A stretch of 64,000 nucleotides of DNA from Achromobacter pestifer (GTDB lineage Bacteria > Pseudomonadota > Gammaproteobacteria > Burkholderiales > Burkholderiaceae_B). The notes below the pieces were generated by a model. That model ran no database searches and had not been told where the DNA came from. It was given only the letters and a program-made list of their open reading frames with translations. Shown here piece after piece: positions 52,872 to 62,709 of the stretch. The stretch covers positions 1 through 64,000 of the forward strand of contig NZ_CADIJX010000017.1 in assembly GCF_902859625.1 (NCBI RefSeq), given 5' to 3'. How positions within the stretch are numbered: position 1 is the stretch's first letter; each line of letters begins with the position of its first letter. Position numbers and translations under genes: made by a program.

Positions 52872-55382
52872 ATGGCCGGATCCGGCAACGATCGCGTCCC
52901 CACCCCGTCCTTCAACCCCTGGACGGCCGCCTACGAATATGCCGTTGATGCCTGGCAGCGAGGCGTGCTCTACGCCGACGTGCTGCGCCAGCGCGGCAAC
53001 CAATACCACGAGCACATGGCCAAGCGCGCACCCAACGTGCTCAGCATGGAATTTGAACTGGTGCTGGACGGCCGCGAATTGCCGCGCCCGGTGAATTACG
53101 GCCTGTTGCGCATCACCCCCCCGGCGGGCGTGGAAACCGACCCGATCAAGCGCCCCTTCCTGGTGGTGGATCCGCGCGCGGGCCACGGCCCCGGCATCGG
53201 CGGTTTCAAGCCGGAAAGCGAAATCGGCGTGGCGGTGCGTGCAGGACATCCCTGCTATTTCGCGACCTTCCTGCCGCAACCCATGCCCGAGCAGACCGTC
53301 GAAGACGTGATGATGGCCGAGGCGCGCTTTCTGGAAGAAATCATCTCGCTGCACCCCGATGCGGAAGGCAAGCCCGTCGTGGTCGCCAACTGCCAGGCGG
53401 GCTGGCAGATCATGATGACCGCCGCCATCCGCCCCGAACTGTTCGGTCCCATCATCGTGGCCGGCGCCCCCTTGTCGTACTGGGCGGGCTGGCGCGGCAT
53501 GAATCCGATGCGCTATGCCGGCGGCCTGTTGGGCGGCAGTTGGCTCACGGCGATGACCAGCGACCTGGGCAACGGCAAGTTCGACGGCGCCTGGCTGGTG
53601 CAGAACTTTGAAAACCTGAATCCGGCCAATACCTTGTGGTCCAAGCAGTACAACCTGTACTCCAAGGTGGACACCGAAGCCGGCCGCTACTTGAGCTTCG
53701 AGAAATGGTGGGGCGGGCACGTTTTCCTGAACGGCCCCGAAATCCAGTACATCGTCGACAACCTGTTCGTGGGCAACCGGCTATCCACGGCCGGTCTGGT
53801 GACGTCCGATGGCATCCGCATCGATTTGCGCAACATCCAGTCGCCCATCGTGGTGTTCTGCTCCAAGGGCGACAACATCACCCCGCCGCCCCAGGCGCTG
53901 GGTTGGATCCCCGACCTGTACCAGAACGAAGCCGAAGTGCTGGCGCATGGCCAGACGATCGTCTACGCCGTGCACGAAAGCATCGGCCACCTGGGTATTT
54001 TCGTGTCCGGCAGCGTGGCCCGCAAAGAGCACCAGGAATTCACGTCGAATATCGACATGATCGACGTGCTGCCCCCCGGCATCTATCAGGCCGAGATTGC
54101 CGACAAGACGCCCGACACCCTCAACGCGGATCTGGCTTCGGGCAATTACGTGCTGTCGTTTGAACAGCGCAACCTGGATGACGTGCGCGCCATCGTCGAC
54201 CGCAAGGAAGAAGATGACCGCCGATTCGCCGCCGTGGCCCGCATCTCGGACATCAACCTGGGCATCTACCGCAGCTTCATGCAGCCGTGGCTGCGCGCGA
54301 TGGTGACGCCGCAATCCGCGGAATGGGGCCAACGCCTGCATCCGCTGCGCCTGCCCTATGAACTGATCTCGGATCGCAATCCGGTCATCGCCCCCATCGC
54401 CAAGATCGCCGAGCAGGTCCGCGAACATCGCCAAGCGGTATCGCCCGCCAATCCCTTCCTGATGGCTCAGGAAATGTTCTCGAACCTGGTCGAGACCAGC
54501 CTGAACATCTGGCAGGAATTGCGCGATTCCGCCGACGAACGCACCTTCATGGGCGTCTATGGTTCGCCGCTGGTGCAGGACCTGGCCGGGCTGGGCGCGA
54601 AATCGGGACCGCCGCGCAAGCATCCGGGCGTGTCGCCTGAACACCGCCGCTTCATGGAAGAGCGCGCCACCGAACTGCGTTCCATGGTGCAGGAAGGCGG
54701 TTTGCGTGTGGCCGCCATCCGCATGCTGCTGTATGTGTCCGGCGCCGAAGGCGGGCTGGACGAACGCAGCTTTGCGCTGATCCGCAAGATGCGCGCCGAA
54801 TCCGACAACGCGCTGACCTTGCAGGAGTTCAAGGACATCACGCGCGACCAGGCCTTGATACTGACGCTGGATTCCAGCGCCGCCATCCGCGCCATGCCGC
54901 ACCTGTTGGAAGGGTCACCGGCCCCCGCTATCCGCGACGCGCTGGACACCATGAAGCGCGTGCTGGAAGCCGCCGAACCGCTCAGCCCGGCCGCCCGGGA
55001 AAGCCTGGATGAAATGGAACGCATCTTCGTCGCGGCCGAACGCCGCGCGCAGAAGCACGGCGAGGCGCAGGCCCCAGCCAAACTCGCGCCCGCCGCGCCC
55101 ACCGCGCCGGCCTTGAAGCTGGTCGAAGCGGCCGCCAAGGTGCCGGCCAAGAAGGCCAAGCCGCATCCCGAAGCCGTCCAGGCAGCAGAAGCTGTTGAAG
55201 CCGCGCCGAAGGTTGCGGCCAAGAAGGCGGCCAAGGTGCCAGGCAAGGCGGCAACCAAGACTGCAACCAAGACGGCAACTAAGACTGCCGCTAAGACTGC
55301 ACCCCAGCGCGCGACCCAGCCCACTGCCAAACGCGCCGCCAAGACCGCAGCCCGTCAACCCGCCAAGGCCAAGACCGCATGA
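52872..55382 (+). CDS. DUF3141 PhaC-like hydrolase with histone-H1-like tail
   Basis: 836-residue protein in three parts. The N-terminal alpha/beta-hydrolase part (about 1-390) has C174 in VANCQAGW as the putative nucleophile, D334 in CSKGDNITPP and H373 in GHLGIF, a PHA-synthase-like triad. The helical middle (about 390-730) resembles no known domain. The C-terminal tail (about 732-836) is Ala/Lys/Pro-rich with repeated TKTA and AAK units, as in PhaF-type phasins and histone H1. AGGAG lies 6 bp before ATG. It overlaps pta by 4 bp. Confidence 0.88.
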   Translation: MAGSGNDRVPTPSFNPWTAAYEYAVDAWQRGVLYADVLRQRGNQYHEHMAKRAPNVLSMEFELVLDGRELPRPVNYGLLRITPPAGVETDPIKRPFLVVDPRAGHGPGIGGFKPESEIGVAVRAGHPCYFATFLPQPMPEQTVEDVMMAEARFLEEIISLHPDAEGKPVVVANCQAGWQIMMTAAIRPELFGPIIVAGAPLSYWAGWRGMNPMRYAGGLLGGSWLTAMTSDLGNGKFDGAWLVQNFENLNPANTLWSKQYNLYSKVDTEAGRYLSFEKWWGGHVFLNGPEIQYIVDNLFVGNRLSTAGLVTSDGIRIDLRNIQSPIVVFCSKGDNITPPPQALGWIPDLYQNEAEVLAHGQTIVYAVHESIGHLGIFVSGSVARKEHQEFTSNIDMIDVLPPGIYQAEIADKTPDTLNADLASGNYVLSFEQRNLDDVRAIVDRKEEDDRRFAAVARISDINLGIYRSFMQPWLRAMVTPQSAEWGQRLHPLRLPYELISDRNPVIAPIAKIAEQVREHRQAVSPANPFLMAQEMFSNLVETSLNIWQELRDSADERTFMGVYGSPLVQDLAGLGAKSGPPRKHPGVSPEHRRFMEERATELRSMVQEGGLRVAAIRMLLYVSGAEGGLDERSFALIRKMRAESDNALTLQEFKDITRDQALILTLDSSAAIRAMPHLLEGSPAPAIRDALDTMKRVLEAAEPLSPAARESLDEMERIFVAAERRAQKHGEAQAPAKLAPAAPTAPALKLVEAAAKVPAKKAKPHPEAVQAAEAVEAAPKVAAKKAAKVPGKAATKTATKTATKTAAKTAPQRATQPTAKRAAKTAARQPAKAKTA

Positions 55383-56323
55383 CCCTGCCTACCTCGACGC
55401 ATTACGACAAACTCATCGCACGCGCGCAGACGCTGGAGCCGGCGTTTTGCGCCATCGCCCACCCGTGCGACGAACCTTCGTTGTCGGCAGCGCTGGAAGC
55501 GCGGGACCTGGGCCTGCTGCATCCCATCCTGGTGGGCCCGGAACGGAAGATCCGGGAAACCGCCGCTCAGTTCAAGCTGAACCTGGGCGATGCCCGCATC
55601 GTGGATGTGCCGCATAGCCATGCGGCGGCCGAGACCGCCGTGGCGCTGGTGCGCAACGGCGAGGCTACCCTGCTGATGAAGGGCAGCCTGCATACCGACG
55701 AACTGATGCACGAAGTGGTGGCGCGCACGACAGGCCTGCGCAGCGGCCGGCGCATCAGCCATGTGTTCATCATGGAAGTGCCCACCTACGCGGAACCGCT
55801 GTTCATCACCGATGCCGCCATCAACATCTTTCCTGACCTGGAAACCAAGGCGGACATCATCCGCAACGTGATCGACCTGCATCACGGCCTGGGTCTGGGC
55901 GAACCGCGCGTGGCCATCCTGTCCGCCGTGGAGCAGGTCACGCCCAACATCCCCAGCACCATCGAAGCCGCCGCGCTGTGCAAGATGGCCGACCGTGGCC
56001 AAATTGCCGGCGGCTTGCTGGATGGCCCGCTGGCGCTGGACAACGCCATCAGCCCGGATGCCGCCCGCATCAAGGGCATCCGGTCGCCCGTGGCTGGCGT
56101 GGCCCAGGTGCTGGTGGTGCCCGACCTGGAAGCCGGCAACATGCTGGCCAAGAACCTGACCTTCCTGGCCAACGCGGAAGCGGCCGGCATCGTGCTGGGC
56201 GCGCGCGTGCCCATCATTCTGACCAGTCGCGCCGACAGCCCGCGCTCGCGCCTGGCTTCCTGCGCCGTGGCGGCGATCTACGCCCACCACCTAAGCCAGC
56301 AGGCGGCCCGCCCGCTGGCCTGA
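55379..56323 (+). CDS. pta: Phosphate acetyl/butyryltransferase
   Basis: 314-residue transferase converting acyl-CoA and phosphate to acyl-phosphate and CoA. GLLHPILVGPERKI and TDAAINIFPDLETKADII, VAILSAVEQVTPNIPSTIEAA match the PTA_PTB catalytic domain. It is the short form without the N-terminal regulatory domain; substrate may be propionyl or butyryl as well as acetyl. It is coupled to DUF3141 by ATGA and followed by ackA 32 bp downstream. Confidence 0.9.
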   Translation: MTLPTSTHYDKLIARAQTLEPAFCAIAHPCDEPSLSAALEARDLGLLHPILVGPERKIRETAAQFKLNLGDARIVDVPHSHAAAETAVALVRNGEATLLMKGSLHTDELMHEVVARTTGLRSGRRISHVFIMEVPTYAEPLFITDAAINIFPDLETKADIIRNVIDLHHGLGLGEPRVAILSAVEQVTPNIPSTIEAAALCKMADRGQIAGGLLDGPLALDNAISPDAARIKGIRSPVAGVAQVLVVPDLEAGNMLAKNLTFLANAEAAGIVLGARVPIILTSRADSPRSRLASCAVAAIYAHHLSQQAARPLA

Positions 56324-56355
56324 CGCCCCCAAACACGCTACCGGATTCCAGAGCC

Positions 56356-57540
56356 ATGAGCGACACCATCCTTGTCATCAACGCCGGCAGTTCCAGCATC
56401 AAGTTCTACCTGTACGACATCGACGACAAGCAAGAGCTGGCGCCGCGCCTGGGCGGCCAGTTGGAAGGCATCGGCACCTCGCATCCGAGACTGCGGGTGC
56501 GCGACGCCGCCGGCCAGACCCTGGTGGAACGCGACATCGCGCCCAGCCACGCACCCGACGTACCCAACGCGCAGGAAGTCGTCGGCACGTGGCTAAGCGG
56601 CCATCTGGGCGGCGCTCCGCTGGCGGTGGGGCATCGCGTGGTGCATGGCGGCCCGGACCTGTCCGAGCCCGTCCTGATCGACGACGCCATCCTGGCCAAG
56701 CTGGACACATTCACCCCGCTGGCGCCGCTGCATCAACCCAACAACCTGGCGCCCATTCGCGTGATCCGCGAGCGGCGGCCCTGGATTCCGCAAGTCGCAT
56801 GCTTTGACACCGCGTTCCATCGCAGCCATTCCGACGTAGCCGACCGCTACGCACTGCCCGAATCCTTGTATCAGGAAGGCGTGCGCCGCTATGGCTTCCA
56901 TGGTCTGTCCTACGAGTACATCGCGCAGCGCTTGCGCCAGGCCCTGCCCGAATTGGCCATGGGCAAAATCATCGCCGCGCACCTGGGGTCCGGCGTGTCC
57001 GCCTGCGCCATGCATGAAGGCAAGAGCGTGGACAGCACGATGGGCTTCACCGCGCTGGAAGGACTGCCCATGGGCACGCGCCCCGGCCGGCTGGATCCGG
57101 GCGTGGTGCTGTGGATGATGGAACGCGGCATGGACCATGACCAGATCGAGCACCTGCTCTATCACGACTGCGGCATGAAAGGCCTGTCCGGCATCAGCAA
57201 CGACATGCGCGAACTGCTGGCCAGCGATGCGCCTTCGGCCCAATTGGCGCTGAAGTACTTCGCCTGGCGCGTGGCCGAAGGCATGATCGGCCTGGGTTGC
57301 GCCATGAATGGCATTGACGGCATCGTCTTTACCGCAGGCGTCGGCGAAAACTCGGCCGACATCCGCCAGGCGGTCGCCGACCATTGGGGTTGGCTGGGCA
57401 TCAAGCTGGACCCGGAGCGCAACGCCCACCACGGCCCCCGAATTTCCAGCGACGACAGCCGCATCGGCGTCTATGTGATCCGCACGAATGAAGAGCTGAT
57501 CATCGCGCAACATACCCTGGCCTTGGTGCGCCAACGATGA
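56356..57540 (+). CDS. ackA: Acetate/propionate kinase
   Basis: 394-residue ASKHA kinase making ATP from acyl-phosphate and ADP. ILVINAGSSSIKFYLYD is the phosphate-1 motif; GHRVVHGG, CFDTAFHRSH and FTAGVGENSADIR are family motifs. The ATG at 56356 starts the fold; the longer frame overlaps pta. It overlaps fabI by 4 bp. Confidence 0.94.
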   Translation: MSDTILVINAGSSSIKFYLYDIDDKQELAPRLGGQLEGIGTSHPRLRVRDAAGQTLVERDIAPSHAPDVPNAQEVVGTWLSGHLGGAPLAVGHRVVHGGPDLSEPVLIDDAILAKLDTFTPLAPLHQPNNLAPIRVIRERRPWIPQVACFDTAFHRSHSDVADRYALPESLYQEGVRRYGFHGLSYEYIAQRLRQALPELAMGKIIAAHLGSGVSACAMHEGKSVDSTMGFTALEGLPMGTRPGRLDPGVVLWMMERGMDHDQIEHLLYHDCGMKGLSGISNDMRELLASDAPSAQLALKYFAWRVAEGMIGLGCAMNGIDGIVFTAGVGENSADIRQAVADHWGWLGIKLDPERNAHHGPRISSDDSRIGVYVIRTNEELIIAQHTLALVRQR

Positions 57541-58340
57541 GCGCGCCCTTGACCGACAAGCCGATGACGAATGCGCGGTTGCCGCTGGCCGGCAAGCGCG
57601 GTCTGGTCACCGGCATCGCCAATGCCGATTCCATTGCCTGGGGATGCGCCAAGGCGTTCCGGGCGCTGGGCGCCGAATTGGCCGTGACCTACTTGAACGA
57701 CAAGGCCCTGCCGCATGTGGAGCCGCTGGCACAACAGGTGGATGCGTCGCTGCTGATGCCGTTGAACTTGCTGAACGAGGGCGAACTGGAGGCCGTGTTT
57801 GATCGCATCACGGCTGAATGGGGCCAATTGGACTTCGTACTGCACTCCATTGCCTTCGCCCCCCGCGAGGACCTGCATGGCCGCGTGACGGACTGCTCGC
57901 GCGACGGTTTCCTGCAAGCGATGGATGTATCTTGCTGGTCCTTCATCCGCATGGCCAAGCTGGCCGAGCCGCTGATGACCCAGGGCGGCGCCCTCTTCTG
58001 CATGAGCTATTACGGGTCGCAGATGGTGGTGGAGCACTACAACATGATGGGGCCGGTGAAGGCAGCACTGGAATCCGCCACCCGGTACCTGGCCGCCGAA
58101 CTCGGCCCGCAGGGCATTCGAGTCCATGCGATATCGCCCGGGCCATTGAAAACCCGTGCCGCATCCGGCATCGCTGAATTTGATGCGCTGCTGGACCGCG
58201 CCCAATCGAAAGCGCCGGCACGCAGCCTGGTGTCGATCGACGATGTGGGCGAAGCCACCGCCTGGCTGGCCACCGACGCCGCCCGCCTGATGACCGGGCA
58301 GACGCTGTACATCGACGGCGGCTACCACATCATCGATTAG
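57537..58340 (+). CDS. fabI: Enoyl-ACP reductase FabI
   Basis: 267-residue SDR-type enoyl reductase. The NADH-binding start GKRGLVTGIANADSIAWGCAKAF, Y168-x6-K175 catalytic pair in YNMMGPVK and ISPGPLKTRAASGI are FabI hallmarks. Being tied to ackA by an ATGA overlap, it may not be the house-keeping FabI but a specialised copy for the DUF3141 operon. Closely follows the E. coli layout. Confidence 0.93.
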   Translation: MSAPLTDKPMTNARLPLAGKRGLVTGIANADSIAWGCAKAFRALGAELAVTYLNDKALPHVEPLAQQVDASLLMPLNLLNEGELEAVFDRITAEWGQLDFVLHSIAFAPREDLHGRVTDCSRDGFLQAMDVSCWSFIRMAKLAEPLMTQGGALFCMSYYGSQMVVEHYNMMGPVKAALESATRYLAAELGPQGIRVHAISPGPLKTRAASGIAEFDALLDRAQSKAPARSLVSIDDVGEATAWLATDAARLMTGQTLYIDGGYHIID

Positions 58341-58342
58341 CG

Positions 58343-60031
58343 TCAGGCCAGCGTGGCAGGCGCGTCCTGACGCCAGCGCTCGACGGCTTCCACCGCCTGC
58401 TCGGGGCTGCCGAATATTTTGTCGCGGCCAATTTTCCTGGTCAGCCCCGAACGTTCCAGCGCCATGCGGAATTGGCCGTGCCCCCCCGCGACCAGCAGTG
58501 TGATGCCACGAGCGTCCAGTTCGCGCTTTAACTCATACAGCGCTTCGACCGCATCCGCATCCGCCTGGGTCATCGCTTCGGCGTCCAACACGAACCATTG
58601 CACATCGCCCGCCTGCTCCATGACTTCGCGAGCGCGGCGGCGGAAGGCATCGGCATTGAAGAACCAGACCGATGATTCAAACAACCAGACGACAATGCCC
58701 GGCACGGGCCGCGCTTCGGGGTTCAGGTGCAACTTGCCCAGCACCGATTCCCCGGGCAGCCGGCCCAGCAGCGCATCGCGCGGATTGCCCGAGACGTACA
58801 TGGCGTACAACAGGGTTGCGCCCACCGACACGGCCACGCCTTGCAGCACGCCAAAGCCCACCACGCCCACCGCGGCCAAAACACCGAAGGCCAGTTCGAT
58901 TCGCGAAATCCGGGCCAAGCGAATGAACGCCTTGGCATCGAACAGGCTGGCTGCCGCCAGCAGCAGAATGGCCGACAGCACCGCCTGCGGCAGCCAATAC
59001 AGCGGCGCGCTCAGCAGGCCCACCACGATCGCCAACGCCACCGCCGCGCTGACGCTGACCAACGGCGACGATCCCCCCGCGACCAGCCCCACCGCAGTAC
59101 GTGAATCGGCACCCGTGACGACAAACCCCTGAAACAGGCCCGCCGCCACGTTGGCCGCGCCGAATCCCACCAGTTCACGGTTGGGGTCGACGTGTTCACC
59201 CGTGCGCGCGGCAAAGCTGCGCGCGGTGACGATGCCGCTGGAAAAACTGACCACCAGCACGCCCGCCGCGCCCAGCAGAATACTGTCCACGCCTTCCAGC
59301 CGCACGGGCAGGCTGAAGCCGGGCAGGCCGGCGGGCACTTCACCCACGACCGCGATGCCCAGCCCCGGAAAGTCAAATATCCACGAGAGCAGGCAGCCAC
59401 CCACGACGAGCAAGATCGGACCCGGCCAGGTCGGCCGCCAACGTTTTACCGCCACCAGCAACAGGCATGACGCCAGGCCAAGAAGCAAGGTTGGAATCTG
59501 CACTTCCGGCAGCCGCCGCGACAATTCCAGGAAGGGATGCACCAGGCCGGCGTTGCGCAGCCCCACGCCCGTCAGCCCGCTTAGCTGTGACAGCGCCAGC
59601 GTGATCGCCACCCCTGCCATATAGCCGATCAGCACGGGCCGCGACAGCAGATTGGCCAGCACGCCCAGCCGCAGCACGCGCGCGATCAGGCAGCCCACCC
59701 CGACCGTCAGCGCAATGCCGGTCGCGGCAACCAGCCGGTCTTCGGGCGAGGTCAGCGCCATGCCCGTCAGGGTGGCGGCGATCAGCGTGCAGGTCGCCGT
59801 ATCCGGCCCGACGATCAGCGTGCGCGACGAGCCGAACAGCGCGTAGCCCAGCATGCCGGCAATGGCGGCCCACAAGCCAGCCACGGGCGGCACGCCCATC
59901 ATCGCCGCGTAGGCCAGGCCCACCGGCAAGGCCACCGCCGCGACGCTCAGGCCGGCCATGACGTCGCGCCGCGCCGAGTCCCGGGTCATGCCACGGAAAT
60001 TATTCAGGCCAGGGAAAAAACGTAGATTCAT
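58343..60031 (-). CDS. SulP family anion transporter with STAS domain
   Basis: 562-residue membrane protein with about twelve segments in two inverted repeats. PVGLAYAAMMGVPPVAGLWAA near the N-terminus is the SulP signature; a C-terminal STAS domain (about 440-550, with FVLDAEAMTQADADAVEALYELKRELD) follows. The ATG at 60031 is used in place of an upstream alternative. It could carry sulfate, bicarbonate or dicarboxylates. It converges with fabI, the stops 2 bp apart. Confidence 0.92.
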   Translation of the reverse strand: MNLRFFPGLNNFRGMTRDSARRDVMAGLSVAAVALPVGLAYAAMMGVPPVAGLWAAIAGMLGYALFGSSRTLIVGPDTATCTLIAATLTGMALTSPEDRLVAATGIALTVGVGCLIARVLRLGVLANLLSRPVLIGYMAGVAITLALSQLSGLTGVGLRNAGLVHPFLELSRRLPEVQIPTLLLGLASCLLLVAVKRWRPTWPGPILLVVGGCLLSWIFDFPGLGIAVVGEVPAGLPGFSLPVRLEGVDSILLGAAGVLVVSFSSGIVTARSFAARTGEHVDPNRELVGFGAANVAAGLFQGFVVTGADSRTAVGLVAGGSSPLVSVSAAVALAIVVGLLSAPLYWLPQAVLSAILLLAAASLFDAKAFIRLARISRIELAFGVLAAVGVVGFGVLQGVAVSVGATLLYAMYVSGNPRDALLGRLPGESVLGKLHLNPEARPVPGIVVWLFESSVWFFNADAFRRRAREVMEQAGDVQWFVLDAEAMTQADADAVEALYELKRELDARGITLLVAGGHGQFRMALERSGLTRKIGRDKIFGSPEQAVEAVERWRQDAPATLA

Positions 60032-60317
60032 GGTGCTGCCAGACGACCTGAAAGAAGCGTTTCCGAGAAGGCGCGGAAACTTCGCCAAGCCTACACCAAG
60101 GCCGCGCAACTGAAACCGTGCAAGATCAAACGCTGGCGGCCCACCATTCCTTTTCGGAATGAAGTTTAGTGATTATTTATCCCTTTTGTATGGAATGCGG
60201 ATTGCGTAGAGTCCCCCGCATAAGAAAAGCGGCATCACACCGCGCCTGTACATCGACACGGCCCGCCATCCCGCCCCAACCGGCGCGGACTCCAGGGCCG
60301 GCACTTCTGGAGACTCC

Positions 60318-61301
60318 ATGTCCTTCGCCTTCCTGCGGCGCGCTAGCCGCATGTTCGTCCTGGCCGCGCTTGCCGCTGGCATCGCCCCCGCCGTTCACGC
60401 GCAGACCTACCCCGAACGCCCCATCAAACTGGTGGTGCCGTGGCCCCCCGGGGGCGCGACGGACGCGCTGGGCCGCCTGCTGGCGCAGCGCCTGACCGAA
60501 CGCCTGGGCCAGACGGTGATCGTGGACAACAAAGCCGGCGCGGGTGGCAATATCGGCACCGCCGCCTTCGTGCGTGAAAAGGCCGACGGCTACACGCTGC
60601 TGATGGCCACCAGTTCCACCAATGCCGCCAATCCGCACCTGTATTCGCGCCTGGGCTTCGACGCCGCAAAAGACTTTGCCCCCGTCGCCTTCGTCGCCGA
60701 GATCCCGAACATCCTGGAAGTGCCCAAGCAATCGAAGTTCCAGTCGGTCGCGGACCTGGTGGCGGCGGCCAAAGCCGAACCCGGCAAACTGAACTACGGC
60801 TCGGGCGGCGTGGGCTCGTCGCAGCATCTGGCTGGCGCAATGTTCAAGCACCTGACGGGGGCGGACGTGTTGCACATCCCGTACAAGGGCAGCGGCCCCG
60901 CCGTGTCCGACCTGTTGGCGGGTCAAGTCGATATGATGCTGGACACCGGATCGCTCGCCCAGGTCCAGGCCGGCGCCCTGCGCGCGTTGGCGGTGGCCTC
61001 GCACCAGCGCCTGCCGGCCCTGCCGGACGTGCCCACGTTCGACGAAGCGGGCGTGCCAAAGATGTATGCGTCAGCCTGGTATGGCATCGTCGCGCCCGCT
61101 GGCACCCCGGCGGACGTCGTGCAGCGGCTGAACAAGGAAGTCAATGCGGTGGTGGCCGACCCGGAAGTGAAGAAGCGGATGGAAGGGATGGGCGCGCTGG
61201 TGCCGGCCGGCCAGACCCCCGCGGAATTCGGCGCCTTCATCCAGGCGGAGATCCAACGCTATGCAGAGATCGTGAAGATCTCGGGCGCAAAGATGGAATA
61301 G
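60318..61301 (+). CDS. Tripartite tricarboxylate transporter receptor (TctC/Bug)
   Basis: 327-residue periplasmic receptor with signal peptide ending AVHAQ (about 29) and Bug motifs YPERPIKLVVPWPPGGATDALGR, GAGGNIGTAAFVREKADGYTLL and HIPYKGSGPAVSDLLAGQVDMM. No TctAB nearby. It differs clearly from the TctC at 34332-35306. GGAGA lies 7 bp before the ATG. It stands alone; its ligand is unknown. Confidence 0.93.
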   Translation: MSFAFLRRASRMFVLAALAAGIAPAVHAQTYPERPIKLVVPWPPGGATDALGRLLAQRLTERLGQTVIVDNKAGAGGNIGTAAFVREKADGYTLLMATSSTNAANPHLYSRLGFDAAKDFAPVAFVAEIPNILEVPKQSKFQSVADLVAAAKAEPGKLNYGSGGVGSSQHLAGAMFKHLTGADVLHIPYKGSGPAVSDLLAGQVDMMLDTGSLAQVQAGALRALAVASHQRLPALPDVPTFDEAGVPKMYASAWYGIVAPAGTPADVVQRLNKEVNAVVADPEVKKRMEGMGALVPAGQTPAEFGAFIQAEIQRYAEIVKISGAKME

Positions 61302-61434
61302 TGTTCTGGCAGAGGGAGTCGTCGGCTTGGCGTCAATGACACCCCTGCCTCGAATGGCGCGCAGCGCACGCCCGCCGCAAGAATAGCCGCCCCGCCGTCG
61401 GGCCGCCCCAAGGGCGGAGCAGCCCCAAGACGGA

Positions 61435-61454
61435 GCAGCCCCCGAGGGGGCTGC
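61435..61454. terminator. Perfect hairpin between tctC and pgk
   Basis: GCAGCCCCCGAGGGGGCTGC is an 8-bp stem with a CGAG loop between convergent genes. A second small stem GCCCGC/GCGGGC follows at about 61457-61471. The region also has CGGAGCAGCCCC twice, so it may be a repeated extragenic element. No T run, so the terminator role is likely but not proven. Confidence 0.6.
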
Positions 61455-61486
61455 AAGCCCGCACAGCGGGCGTGGCGTGGGGCCTT

Positions 61487-62683
61487 TTACTGCCCTGCCC
61501 GTGCTTCCAACACAGCGACAGCCGGCAGGGTCTTGCCTTCCAGGAATTCCAGGAACGCACCACCGCCCGTCGAGATGTAGTCAACCTGGTCGCCGATGCC
61601 GTACTTGGCGATGGCGGCCAGCGTGTCACCGCCCCCCGCAATCGAAAAGCCTTCCGAGGCCGCGATGGCGCGCGCCACCACTTCGGTGCCATTGGCGAAC
61701 TGGTCGAACTCGAACACGCCCACGGGGCCGTTCCAGACGATGGTGCCCGCCTTTTTCAGAATCTCGGCCAACTGCGCCGCGGTCTGCGGGCCGATGTCCA
61801 GGATCATGTCGTCGTCAGCCACGTCAGTGGCAGCCTTGACGGTGGCTTCCGCGTCCGCGCCGAAGGACTTCGCGCACACCACGTCCACCGGAATCGGCAC
61901 GGCCGCGCCGCGCTGCTTCATGATGTCGATCACGGCGCGCGCCTGGTCCACCTGGTCGGGCTCGGCCAGCGATTTGCCGATGGACAAGCCGGCAGCCAAC
62001 ATGAAGGTGTTGGCAATGCCGCCGCCCACGACCAACTGATCAACCTTGTCGGCCAGCGATTGCAGGATGGACAGCTTGGTCGACACCTTGGAACCGCCAA
62101 CGATGGCAACCAGCGGACGCTTGGGTTCATGCAGCGCACGGCCCAGGGCGTCGAGCTCGGCTTCGAGCAAGGGGCCAGCGCAGGCTACCGTTGCGAAGCG
62201 CGCGATACCGTGGGTGGTGGCTTCAGCCCGGTGAGCCGTGCCGAATGCGTCGTTGACATAGACGTCGCACAGCGCAGCCATCTTCTTTGCCAGCGCTTCG
62301 TCGTCTTTCTTCTCACCGACGTTCACGCGGCAGTTTTCCAGCAGCACGACCTGACCGTGATCGACCTGCACGCCGTCGACCCAATCGCGCACCAGTTGAA
62401 CGGGCATGCCCAACAGTTCGGACAGGCGCTGTCCGACCTTGGCCAGTGAATCCGCCTCGGTCAGCACGCCTTCCGTCGGACGGCCCAGATGAGACGTGAC
62501 CATCACGGCAGCACCGGCGTCCAGCGCCAGGCGGATGCCGGGCACCGAGGCGCGGATGCGCGTGTCTTCGGAAATGCGGCCGGCGTCATCAAACGGGACG
62601 TTCAAATCGGCGCGGATGAACACACGCTTGCCGGACAGGGCGCCGGACTTGGCCAGCGCGGACAGGGTATTAACTTTGGACAT
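61487..62683 (-). CDS. pgk: Phosphoglycerate kinase
   Basis: 398-residue two-domain kinase interconverting 1,3-bisphosphoglycerate and 3-phosphoglycerate. RVFIRADLNVPFDD and TSHLGRPTEG are N-domain substrate motifs; GGSKVSTKL and GGGDTLAAI the nucleotide side. The ATG at 62683 is preferred because AGGAG lies 6 bp upstream. It follows gapA after a 92-bp gap with a nested hairpin. In related genomes pyk and fba would follow; here a TctC gene is convergent. Confidence 0.96.
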   Translation of the reverse strand: MSKVNTLSALAKSGALSGKRVFIRADLNVPFDDAGRISEDTRIRASVPGIRLALDAGAAVMVTSHLGRPTEGVLTEADSLAKVGQRLSELLGMPVQLVRDWVDGVQVDHGQVVLLENCRVNVGEKKDDEALAKKMAALCDVYVNDAFGTAHRAEATTHGIARFATVACAGPLLEAELDALGRALHEPKRPLVAIVGGSKVSTKLSILQSLADKVDQLVVGGGIANTFMLAAGLSIGKSLAEPDQVDQARAVIDIMKQRGAAVPIPVDVVCAKSFGADAEATVKAATDVADDDMILDIGPQTAAQLAEILKKAGTIVWNGPVGVFEFDQFANGTEVVARAIAASEGFSIAGGGDTLAAIAKYGIGDQVDYISTGGGAFLEFLEGKTLPAVAVLEARAGQ

Positions 62684-62709
62684 ATTCAACTCCTACGATG
62701 GGCGAACAA

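Noticed and set aside
53781..54902. 373-codon minus-strand frame inside DUF3141
   Set aside because: Antisense to a confident gene; composition is typical of antisense frames.
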